A stretch of 64,000 bases of DNA from a virus: positions 43,375 through 107,374 of IMG/VR virus record IMGVR_UViG_3300044835_000075; one strand, 5' to 3'. Positions within the stretch are counted from its first letter, which is position 1. Each line of letters starts with the position of its first letter. The position numbers and the translations under genes were made by a program. This document shows, one piece after another, positions 6,989-13,861 of the stretch. The notes under the pieces are model-generated. The model did not search any database. It was not told the origin of the DNA and saw only the letters and a program-made list of their open reading frames with translations.

Positions 6989-7732
6989 CTACGCCCTAGG
7001 GACGGGGCAGGTCACATCCCCGTTTTGTTTAAGCAGGTAGGTAAACTGCTTAACCGTCATCCGGAACCGGCCCTTGTCGCCCCAGGTGTCCGACCACGAG
7101 TTGTCGAACGTGAGCACCCCGGCCGACAGGGTCTTGCCGGGCTCGTACTCGCGACACATGATCTCGTGGCCACCCTCGACCTTGCCGGACAGGGAGACGA
7201 ATCCCTTCGAGTCGGGCTGGTCCATGCCGGAGAGCCACACCGTGCCGAAGATGAACGGGGCGCGTTCGAGCGCGGCCAGCGCGGCCGAGACGCTGAACGC
7301 GTGCTCGTAGCGGTCAATGATGCCTCGGTTTTTCAGGACCGTAGCGATGGCCAGACCGTTCGATCCGGTGTCCATCGGGGGATAACTTCCCGGCTGGTCG
7401 TCGGCCTTGGTGGCGTCGCTGTAGAGCTTGACGGCGTAGGCCTCATTGAGTGAGAGCCCGCGTACCGGGGTCGTATCGAAGAACGGTTCGCAGCCGAGCA
7501 TCCCGGTGCCCGCGTTGCCGGTGCAGGATCCGAGGTTGCCCTGGTCGAGGATCGGGGTGCGGCGCTCGTGCAGGATGGCGACCGGCTTCGGCGCGGACGC
7601 GTGCATGACGGGGTAGGCGAGTGATCGGGGGTCGTGTCTGACGTAGCGGCCGAGGGCCATTCCTTCGGGGCGCGGACGGCCCGGGATCAATGCGACAATT
7701 GGGTCGTGACCTGGGATTTCTTCGAGGTTCAT
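6989..7732 (-). CDS. Papain-like (C1) cysteine protease
   Basis: 247 residues. The catalytic pattern is visible in family order: Gln64 (LDQGNLG, oxyanion hole), Cys70 (LGSCTGNAG), His189 (GGHEIM), Asn211 (FDNSWSDTWGDKG). There is no signal peptide or long propeptide, so it would act in the cytoplasm or be carried in the virion. Single-gene unit facing a terminator. No ribosome site or family promoter seen upstream. C1 proteases occur sporadically in large phages; whether this one matures virion proteins or attacks host proteins is not shown. Confidence 0.85.
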   Translation of the reverse strand: MNLEEIPGHDPIVALIPGRPRPEGMALGRYVRHDPRSLAYPVMHASAPKPVAILHERRTPILDQGNLGSCTGNAGTGMLGCEPFFDTTPVRGLSLNEAYAVKLYSDATKADDQPGSYPPMDTGSNGLAIATVLKNRGIIDRYEHAFSVSAALAALERAPFIFGTVWLSGMDQPDSKGFVSLSGKVEGGHEIMCREYEPGKTLSAGVLTFDNSWSDTWGDKGRFRMTVKQFTYLLKQNGDVTCPVPRA

Positions 7733-7784
7733 GGGTTCAGCGTCGCATCGGTTGCGGGCATCTGGTCGGCGGCGCGCCGGTGAG

Positions 7785-7813
7785 TTGACTAGCCGCCGTC
7801 ATGGTGGTTTACT
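7785..7813 (+). promoter_or_regulatory. Promoter, left-arm class
   Basis: TTGACT at 7785-7790, 17-nt spacer beginning AGCCG, TTTACT at 7808-7813. GTTCCGC occurs at 7827, 7 nt further away than in its relatives. Drives the 7857 gene. Confidence 0.8.
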
Positions 7814-7856
7814 TACCATCCTACCCGTTCCGCATCCCGAGCCCGAAAGGTCCGCA

Positions 7857-8291
7857 ATGGACGCCTTCTTCAAGTTCATCACCGACAACCTCGGATGGAT
7901 CATCGTCCTCCTGTTCGTGTTCGGCGGCGCCATCCTGGAGGTCTTCTCCGACTGGATCGGCGCACTCGTCAAAAGCCTGTCCGGGCGCGGGAAGAACCGG
8001 CAACTCAAGGCCTCGATCAAAGCCAAGGACGCCGAACTGGCGCGGGCGCACGACCTGCTCACCGCCATGGGGCCGGGGCGGGCGATCGTGATGCCGCCGC
8101 CGGATCCCCGCATCGAGACGGCCGCGCGGATGGCTCGTCTGCTCGACAAGGTGCAGGAGGCCGACACCGCGCTACCGCAGCTGAACAGCGAGTTGCGCGC
8201 GCAGATCGACGCCGAGCTTGAGCAGTTCCACGTCCAGCCTGACCCGCTGGTCATGCCCGACTGGTCCGCCCGGAAGCATCGGCGCCGGTAG
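7857..8291 (+). CDS. Membrane-anchored coiled-coil protein, 144 aa
   Basis: ATG at 7857 with GAAAGG upstream. One transmembrane segment (about residues 12-30) followed by a basic linker and a long charged helix (KASIKAKDAELARAHDL), then a second helix around residues 90-125. Topology suggests a short N-terminus and a cytoplasmic helical domain. Function unknown. Confidence 0.7.
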   Translation: MDAFFKFITDNLGWIIVLLFVFGGAILEVFSDWIGALVKSLSGRGKNRQLKASIKAKDAELARAHDLLTAMGPGRAIVMPPPDPRIETAARMARLLDKVQEADTALPQLNSELRAQIDAELEQFHVQPDPLVMPDWSARKHRRR

Positions 8292-8320
8292 TTGACAAGC
8301 CGGGCTCACGGTGGTTTACT
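8292..8320 (+). promoter_or_regulatory. Promoter for a leaderless mRNA
   Basis: TTGACA at 8292-8297 (immediately after the previous stop), 17-nt spacer beginning AGCCG, TTTACT at 8315-8320, then 6 nt to the ATG at 8327. Nearly identical to the promoter at 5483. Confidence 0.85.
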
Positions 8321-8326
8321 TACCTC

Positions 8327-8821
8327 ATGACCGAGACGCGCACCGCCCCCGCCACCGCCCCTCGATTCCGCTACATCGGAACGACAGACGAGTGCGTGGA
8401 TTGCGAGCGCCCCGGCTGCCCGAAGGTCAACCTCAAGGCCACCATCGTGCTGATGATGCTCGACGCGGAAGGCAACGACGACGACGTCACCTACTACGGC
8501 TCGACCTGCGCGGCCAAAGTGCTCGGCATGACCGGCCGGGGGCAGGGCGCGAAGGTGCTCGACAAGGCCCGCTTCGCCCACCAGAAGACCATTGAGGCCG
8601 CGAAAGACGCGCGCCGGATGCTCGGCCACTACGGCCTTCCGGAGACCGGTCAGCCGGACGTCGAGGCCATGATGACCGCCGTCGACCGCTTCCAGGACGC
8701 GCACCGAGTGGCCATCTGGTTCAACGAGAAGACGCGCGGCGACTGGTTCGACATGGTCCGCGACATGCTCGCGCGGCGACAGGCGCAGATCGCGGACGCG
8801 AAGCTGATCGGCTTCGCCTGA
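8327..8821 (+). CDS. Zinc-binding protein of plasmid/phage type, 164 aa
   Basis: The N-terminal 60 residues carry CVDCERPGC, then KATIVLMML and YYGSTCAAKVLG. This pattern (Cys cluster, a Lys-Xaa-Thr strand, and a YYGS-C-A motif) is one I know from small unannotated proteins of actinobacterial plasmids and phages. The rest is helical and ends LARRQAQIADAKLIGFA. Probably leaderless. Nucleic-acid binding is a reasonable inference, not shown. Confidence 0.7.
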   Translation: MTETRTAPATAPRFRYIGTTDECVDCERPGCPKVNLKATIVLMMLDAEGNDDDVTYYGSTCAAKVLGMTGRGQGAKVLDKARFAHQKTIEAAKDARRMLGHYGLPETGQPDVEAMMTAVDRFQDAHRVAIWFNEKTRGDWFDMVRDMLARRQAQIADAKLIGFA

Positions 8822-8878
8822 TCCACCCGGCCGGGGGCATCCGCCTCCGGCCTCGCTTCCCCAAACCCGGAGGGCATC

Positions 8879-9154
8879 ATGCACACCGCTTATATCAACG
8901 TCTCCCGGCACTACAGTCTGCGCGGCGACATCCGCACCAACCGGGAAATCCAGGTCGAGTCCGGTCCCGACGAGGGCCGCACCCAGACCGATGACGCCGC
9001 AACGTCGATCCAGGTTTTCAGCTGCACCACCGGTGCCCCGATCGGCGGGCAGAGTGTGCTCGACCTTGCGCAGCTGACCGAGTTGCGCGACGCGCTGAGT
9101 GCGCGAATCGCCGAGTTGGCTCCAGCTGCCGAACCCGCCCGCGACGCCGACTGA
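8879..9154 (+). CDS. Hypothetical protein, 91 aa
   Basis: ATG at 8879 with CCGGAGGG upstream. A beta-rich first half (TAYINVSRHYSL) and a helical end (LAQLTELRDALSARIAELA). No family recognised. Second gene of the unit from 8292. Confidence 0.65.
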   Translation: MHTAYINVSRHYSLRGDIRTNREIQVESGPDEGRTQTDDAATSIQVFSCTTGAPIGGQSVLDLAQLTELRDALSARIAELAPAAEPARDAD

Positions 9155-9375
9155 TGGGCGCGCTCAACCGCCGCCACCGAACAGCCGACATCGACAAGAT
9201 CACGTTGAGCGCGGAGACGCTACTGGTGCTGCCCGCCGTCGCCGACTTCCTCGACGAGACAGGCAAGGGGATGCGGCTCAAGGCTGAACGGGAAGGCCTC
9301 TCGCTGGCCGCCGACATCCTGCGCGCCGAGTTGCTCGGCCCCGCGCTCGGCCTGTCTGCCCCGGGCGCCGACTGA
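9154..9375 (+). CDS. Hypothetical protein, 73 aa
   Basis: ATG overlaps the preceding stop. Small, basic at the N-terminus, helical, with a GKGMRLKAER segment. Coupled on both sides (next gene starts on its stop). Unknown function. Confidence 0.6.
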   Translation: MGALNRRHRTADIDKITLSAETLLVLPAVADFLDETGKGMRLKAEREGLSLAADILRAELLGPALGLSAPGAD

Positions 9376-9779
9376 TGGCCGTGACGTTCGCCGCGTTCAT
9401 GCTCGCGATGCTCACCGCCCACCAGCTCGGCGACCACTGGGTGCAGACCGACCACCAGGCCAACGGGAAGGGCGCCCGGGACTTCACCGGCGCCGTCCTG
9501 TGCGCGCGTCACGTCGGCACCTACACGGCCACGACGGCCGTGTTCGGGGCGCTGGCGTGGTGGGTGCTCGACCTCGACATCACCGTCGTCGGATTCGTCG
9601 CCGGGCAGGCCGTGTCGGCGCTCACGCACTACTGGGCTGACCGGCGCTTCACGCTCAAGTGGCTTGCCCGCAAGACTCGGCACGGCGCGTACTACGACCG
9701 GGGCGGCGCATACCAGCTCGACCAGGCCTACCACTGGTCGTGGCTGTTCGTCGCGGCCCTGCTGACCGCTGCCCTGTGA
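9375..9779 (+). CDS. DUF3307-like membrane protein, 134 aa
   Basis: Four hydrophobic segments with the conserved polar pattern of DUF3307: AHQLGDHWVQTD near the N-terminus, CARHVGTYT, ALTHYWADRRF, and a terminal YQLDQAYHWSWLFVAALL. The regularly placed His and Asp residues within or beside membrane helices are typical of that family, found in phages and bacteria; its role is unknown. Ends at the terminator at 9786. Confidence 0.75.
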   Translation: MAVTFAAFMLAMLTAHQLGDHWVQTDHQANGKGARDFTGAVLCARHVGTYTATTAVFGALAWWVLDLDITVVGFVAGQAVSALTHYWADRRFTLKWLARKTRHGAYYDRGGAYQLDQAYHWSWLFVAALLTAAL

Positions 9780-9785
9780 ATGCGG

Positions 9786-9823
9786 CAAACCCCCCTCGAC
9801 CGAGACCAGGTGAGGGGGGTTTG
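9786..9823. terminator. Bidirectional intrinsic terminator
   Basis: A 12-bp stem (CAAACCCCCCTC with GAGGGGGGTTTG) between the converging genes ending at 9779 (+) and 9834 (-); A and T runs flank it on both strands. Confidence 0.9.
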
Positions 9824-9833
9824 TCGTCGGGTG

Positions 9834-10097
9834 TTACGCGTCGGGGGAGTCCGGCGCGTCGGGGGTGGGGTTCGCCGCAGGCGCGAGGCCGGAGAGCTTC
9901 GCGGTCTCCGCGCGGATCGCGTCGGCGGTCTCGCTGTCGATATTCTCGTCGGCTGCGACGATGGCGTCGATGCGCTGCCCGAGGGCGACGATGGCGGTGT
10001 CCTGCTCGGCAATGGCGTCCTGGGCTTCGGACATGTGGCGCTCCAGTCTGTCGATACGGTGGAAGATCCTGATTTTGCTGAGCAATCGCTCGAACAC
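9834..10097 (-). CDS. Coiled-coil protein, 87 aa
   Basis: I take the GTG at 10097 (FERLLSKIRIFHRIDRLERH...); an ATG 22 codons downstream is an alternative. The middle is a clear heptad-repeat helix (AIAEQDTAIVALGQRIDAI), the C-terminus proline-rich. No promoter of the family found on this strand, so the start is uncertain. Confidence 0.55.
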   Translation of the reverse strand: MFERLLSKIRIFHRIDRLERHMSEAQDAIAEQDTAIVALGQRIDAIVAADENIDSETADAIRAETAKLSGLAPAANPTPDAPDSPDA

Positions 10098-10148
10098 GGT
10101 GCCACGATACTCCGCCCTGGCCTGCGGGAAAGCCTTCGACGCGCCGAG

Positions 10149-10177
10149 TTGACAAGCCGCTGCCAGCATGGTTGAAT
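10149..10177 (+). promoter_or_regulatory. Promoter, left-arm class
   Basis: TTGACA at 10149-10154, 17-nt spacer beginning AGCCG, -10 TTGAAT at 10172-10177; GTTCCGC at 10184. Drives the four-gene run 10213-11172. Confidence 0.8.
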
Positions 10178-10212
10178 AATGATGTTCCGCAGACAACCCG
10201 AGGAGAACCGCC

Positions 10213-10470
10213 GTGGCCACCGAAACCGCCCAGTACCTGACCATCGACGCCACCACCACCGTCAACGACGTCGGCCCCGAGACCATGGACGCCCTCGAAA
10301 AGGCCACCCTCGACATCGTCGACGGCTGGTACGAGGGCGTACAGATCGACTGGGAAGACGTCTGGGACCGCCTCGACAACGCCGACCTCCCCGACGACCG
10401 CAAACTCGACCTGATCGTCATCCACGGCCCCGTCGTCAACGCCCTCAAGCGCCGAATCTACGGCCGCTGA
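10213..10470 (+). CDS. Hypothetical acidic protein, 85 aa
   Basis: GTG start after GAGGAGAA. Strongly acidic (WYEGVQIDWEDVWDRLDNADLPDD) with a basic C-terminus (LKRRIYGR). Small acidic phage proteins of this kind sometimes mimic nucleic acid, but nothing here proves that. Confidence 0.7.
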   Translation: MATETAQYLTIDATTTVNDVGPETMDALEKATLDIVDGWYEGVQIDWEDVWDRLDNADLPDDRKLDLIVIHGPVVNALKRRIYGR

Positions 10471-10502
10471 ACAGCACCCGACCTCGACCGAAAGAGACCG
10501 TC

Positions 10503-10751
10503 GTGACCACCTGCTTGTGGCACCGCGCCGTGCCCGCCGTCGTCATCTGGGAGACCCAGGCCTGCCAGCGGGTGCCGCTCTGCGGCGACTGCCTCACCGA
10601 ATGGCGCAAGCGGTCCGCGACCACGCCGGAGACCGCGAAGATCTTCGGCTACCGCAAGCTCACCCATCTCAACCAGGACAACGAGGTGTCCGGCCAGATC
10701 GGCCGCCCCGTCCCGCTCACCTCCGCGCGCAAGCGCCGACCCCGAAAGTGA
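10503..10751 (+). CDS. Small Cys-containing protein, 82 aa
   Basis: GTG at 10503, following a GAAAGAG site. Contains CLWH, CQRVPLCGDC in the first 30 residues (a possible single zinc site) and a very basic C-terminus (ARKRRPRK). Nucleic-acid binding possible. Confidence 0.65.
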   Translation: MTTCLWHRAVPAVVIWETQACQRVPLCGDCLTEWRKRSATTPETAKIFGYRKLTHLNQDNEVSGQIGRPVPLTSARKRRPRK

Positions 10752-11005
10752 ACCCCGCCATGCTCCGCGCCGTCATCATGTTCACCACCGCAGCCGCCGC
10801 CGTCCTCGCGCTCACGGCCTGCCAGCCGAACGCCCGCGACAACTCCGACTCTGTGATCGGCCAGGTCAATGGCGGCCCCGGGCTCAAAGGCGACGCCTAC
10901 GTCGAATGCGTCAACCCGGTGAACGTCTTCCACGTCTCCGTGGACCCGTCCCGCATCCACCTCATGCACGAGGGCGGCGTCTGCCCGGACGGACGGCACT
11001 GGTGA
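10748..11005 (+). CDS. Small lipoprotein, 85 aa
   Basis: GTGA overlap with the previous gene sets the start. A signal peptide with a lipobox (LALTAC) predicts lipid anchoring; the mature part has three further Cys and a GDAYVECVNPVNVFHV stretch. Phage lipoproteins often block superinfection, but there is no direct evidence here. Confidence 0.7.
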   Translation: MNPAMLRAVIMFTTAAAAVLALTACQPNARDNSDSVIGQVNGGPGLKGDAYVECVNPVNVFHVSVDPSRIHLMHEGGVCPDGRHW

Positions 11006-11172
11006 GCCTGCCCATCACGCTCACCCAAGAGCAGATGGACATCGTGAACGACGTCGTGATCCTCGACCCGGACCCGCCGTGGCGCGACAAGGTGCTCTCG
11101 ATCCCCGGCCGCCACATCGTGCGCGTCGACACCGTCGAGGAGTCGACGCCCTACCTCGAAGGCCTGCTCTAG
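11002..11172 (+). CDS. Hypothetical protein, 56 aa
   Basis: GTGA overlap with the lipoprotein gene. A compact peptide with a proline-aspartate stretch (VVILDPDPPWRDKVL). Its end overlaps the 3' end of the convergent tail gene by 4 bases. No family recognised. Confidence 0.6.
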   Translation: MSLPITLTQEQMDIVNDVVILDPDPPWRDKVLSIPGRHIVRVDTVEESTPYLEGLL

Positions 11173-12896
11173 GGAGCGAGGGAGAACCAGGCCAGACGGC
11201 CGGACGCGACGAACGACGCGGACACGTCGAGCGTTGTCGCGGGCAGTGCCGTCTGGCCTGACCGGCCGCCGGTGATCGTCTGCGCCGCCGTCGGGTTGAG
11301 CAGGTCCGGAGTCGGCGGCCCGGCCAGCGTGGAGACCGCCGGGTCCGTGCCCGCGTTGGTGTGGATGAACCCGAGGTAGACAAACTCGCCCTTGACGACC
11401 GTGAGCGCCGAGATCACCAGCTCTTTGAGCCCCACCGCGCCGAACGACGAGGTGACGACGGTGTCGGCGATGACCTTGGTCAGCGCCGCCCGGTTCGTGC
11501 CCTTCCACAGGGCCATGGTCACGATTCCCGGCGAGCCGACCGCACCCCGGCAGTGGAAGCGCAGCTTGGTCGCGGTGAACGTCGACCGGAGCGCGAGCCC
11601 GCCGTAGATCGTCGACCAGCCGTTGCTCAGTGAGTCCTGGCTGGTCGCCGCGTAGCGCGGCATGGACTCGAAGAAGTCACCGAGGATCGCCGAGTCCGTC
11701 GAGGCGATGGCCTCGTCGTCGAGGTTGGTCTGAAGGTTCGTGACATCGGCGATCGTGTGCACGTGGGCGAGGGGCGTCCGCGCGTCGGACAGGCGCGAGT
11801 CATTGCCGATCGCCACCGTGCTCGACGTCGCGCCGGTCGGGATCTGCGCGATCGGGATCTTGGTCGAGCCGTCCAGCGTCGCCACCCCGGACGCGGCGGC
11901 ACGCTGGGTGAGCGGGATCTGCAACGCGATGGCCGTGGCCTGCGCGGTGCTGACCGGCTTCGCGGTGTCGGCGGTGTTGTCGACGCTGCCCAGGCCGACG
12001 TTCGACTTGGCGAGCACGACCACGCCGGTCTGCCCGTTCACCGAGGTGACCGCGTCCGGCGGGGTGGGCAGGAGTTTCCAGTTCGCCAGCGTCGAGGCGG
12101 GTGCGGCGGCAAGGATGTAGGTGACCGACGTGTCAGTCCGCACCGCGACATCGCCGCGCTCCGCAGTCAGCGCCAGCATGGCCGTCTGGCTGGCCACCGT
12201 GAACACGTCCGTGATCGACAGCGACGGCAGGGCCGAGGTCGCGATCAGGCCCGACGCGTCGAGTCCCGCCACCCCGTTGACCGCGTTGATCCGCGCGTTC
12301 GAAACGTATGAGCCGTCGATCGGATCCGCACCGCCCGGCGCGTGCCTGCTGGCGTGCGCGGGCGGGTGGTTCTCCAACGTCACCGTGCGCGCTGTGAGCG
12401 CGTCGAGGGCGACCTGGGTGGCGTACCCGGCGCCGATCTCCGTGAGGTCGTCGGCGGTGAGCGCCACGTTGCCGTCCAGACCCGGGAACACCCCGGCCAC
12501 CGAGCGGACCCGGAACTGCGACTCGCCGACGGTGTCGACGCGGGTCAACGCGCGCAGCGTGACCGCCGGTACGGCCGCGTCCAGCACGACACTCCAGGTA
12601 TCGCGCACCCACGCGTCGACACCGAGCGCGCCGGAGGATCCGGGCGGACCGAGGATGAGGGTGACCTCGTAGGTCCAGCCCTGCGGGGTGACGCCGGTGG
12701 AGTTGGGCGCGATCAGGACGACAGTCAGGTTGCCGCCGCTGATGCGCGCCACGACCGGGTTCCTCGTGATCGTTCCGTCCGGCGTCTTCGACGTCACCGA
12801 CGGCCGGAACTCGGCGCGCCCGTCGAGGGGTGCACCGCCGCTGTCGGTGAAGTAGTCGGTGATGGTGACGGTCTGCGGAACGAACGGCGAGGGCAC
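11169..12896 (-). CDS. Tail fibre / minor tail protein, 575 aa
   Basis: GTG at 12896 after AGGAG. Residues 1-130 form a beta-rich head-proximal domain; then come segments common in actinophage fibres: HPPAHASRHAPGGADP, SVNGQTGVVVLAKSNVGLGSV split over a VDNTAD-KPVSTAQ repeat, and HVHTIADVTNLQ. The C-terminal 180 residues form a beta sandwich likely to be the tip. Virion surface protein; clustered with other adhesion genes to 17155. Confidence 0.85.
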   Translation of the reverse strand: MPSPFVPQTVTITDYFTDSGGAPLDGRAEFRPSVTSKTPDGTITRNPVVARISGGNLTVVLIAPNSTGVTPQGWTYEVTLILGPPGSSGALGVDAWVRDTWSVVLDAAVPAVTLRALTRVDTVGESQFRVRSVAGVFPGLDGNVALTADDLTEIGAGYATQVALDALTARTVTLENHPPAHASRHAPGGADPIDGSYVSNARINAVNGVAGLDASGLIATSALPSLSITDVFTVASQTAMLALTAERGDVAVRTDTSVTYILAAAPASTLANWKLLPTPPDAVTSVNGQTGVVVLAKSNVGLGSVDNTADTAKPVSTAQATAIALQIPLTQRAAASGVATLDGSTKIPIAQIPTGATSSTVAIGNDSRLSDARTPLAHVHTIADVTNLQTNLDDEAIASTDSAILGDFFESMPRYAATSQDSLSNGWSTIYGGLALRSTFTATKLRFHCRGAVGSPGIVTMALWKGTNRAALTKVIADTVVTSSFGAVGLKELVISALTVVKGEFVYLGFIHTNAGTDPAVSTLAGPPTPDLLNPTAAQTITGGRSGQTALPATTLDVSASFVASGRLAWFSLAP

Positions 12897-12908
12897 GGGG
12901 TCTCCTGC

Positions 12909-13118
12909 TTACGGCTCGGGGTCGGGTTCCGGCGTGACGATGTTCAACTCGACACCGTACGGAACGGTGCGGGTGGTGACGCCCTGGTCGAGTGCCCACC
13001 TCACCATGAGGTCGACATGAGTGGGGCCGAACTGGGTTTCGGTGACGGTGTAGACGAGGTTGTCGTCGGCGTCGAGCAGCTGGTCGCCGACCAGGAAGTC
13101 CTCAGTGAGTTTCGACAT
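12909..13118 (-). CDS. Small tail-associated protein, 69 aa
   Basis: ATG at 13118. Beta-rich (DNLVYTVTETQFGPTHVDLMV) with an acidic proline tail. It sits between two tail genes, and its similarity to short beta domains of fibres suggests an accessory or linker protein; this is inferred from position only. Confidence 0.65.
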   Translation of the reverse strand: MSKLTEDFLVGDQLLDADDNLVYTVTETQFGPTHVDLMVRWALDQGVTTRTVPYGVELNIVTPEPDPEP

Positions 13119-13167
13119 GGGCTCATCATCAAGTACGCCAGGTCAGCGGCCGCATTCGGCGCGCCGG

Positions 13168-13860
13168 TCACGCGGCGAAGAAGAACGACGACGGTCGGAA
13201 CGTCGGTCCGTTCGGCGGCTCGGCTTCCGTCGCCGGAGTGGTGGCGTTGGCGACCAGGTGGTGCACGTTGCCGGAGTGGTCGGTGAGGTCTGTCGCGACC
13301 GTGAGTGGCCAGTTCGCGAACAAGGCCGCTGTGACAACCGGCGTCGTCGACGCCCATTCGGCCTCGATCTGCGCTTGCGTGAGCACACTGGACCAGATAC
13401 GGGCCTGCGACAGCCGCATGTCGCAGTACTCGGTCGCGTCCGTCGGCGAACGGGCGCCGAAAGTGCAGCCGGTCGGCGTCCCGCCGGGGGTGATCGTCGC
13501 CGTGTAGAGGACGGTCGTGCCGGTGGCGCCGATCATGTACAGCTTGCCGGACGTGCCGGTCAGCGTGTAGCCGACGCGGTACCAGTTGCCTGCCGTCATC
13601 GTCGGACCCGTCGCGGTACCCGAGGCCGAGTAGAGGCCCATCGCGGTGCCGGAGGCCAGCGCGCCTAGGGTCAGCGTGGTGTTCGCGCCCGCCCCGTTGT
13701 GAATGCGGAGCAGGTCGGACCAGCCGTTGGGGCTGGCCTGCGCGCCGGTGACGAAGTAGACCCACGCGGTGAAGGTGATGCCCGATCCGGGCGGCGGGAT
13801 GGCGGCCGTACACGTGAGCCGGTTCGCGCCGCTGGTTGCCTTGTCGAATCGGACGCTCAT
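13168..13860 (-). CDS. LamG/concanavalin-like adhesion protein, 230 aa
   Basis: A jelly-roll pattern: GITFTAWVYF, NWYRVGYTLTG, GKLYMIGATG, LSQARIWSSVLTQAQIEAEW. The ...ARIW...L...I...E motif near the C-terminus is typical of LamG/pentraxin-type domains in phage and bacterial surface proteins. Probably a carbohydrate-binding piece of the receptor-binding apparatus. Confidence 0.8.
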   Translation of the reverse strand: MSVRFDKATSGANRLTCTAAIPPPGSGITFTAWVYFVTGAQASPNGWSDLLRIHNGAGANTTLTLGALASGTAMGLYSASGTATGPTMTAGNWYRVGYTLTGTSGKLYMIGATGTTVLYTATITPGGTPTGCTFGARSPTDATEYCDMRLSQARIWSSVLTQAQIEAEWASTTPVVTAALFANWPLTVATDLTDHSGNVHHLVANATTPATEAEPPNGPTFRPSSFFFAA

Positions 13861-13861
13861 G

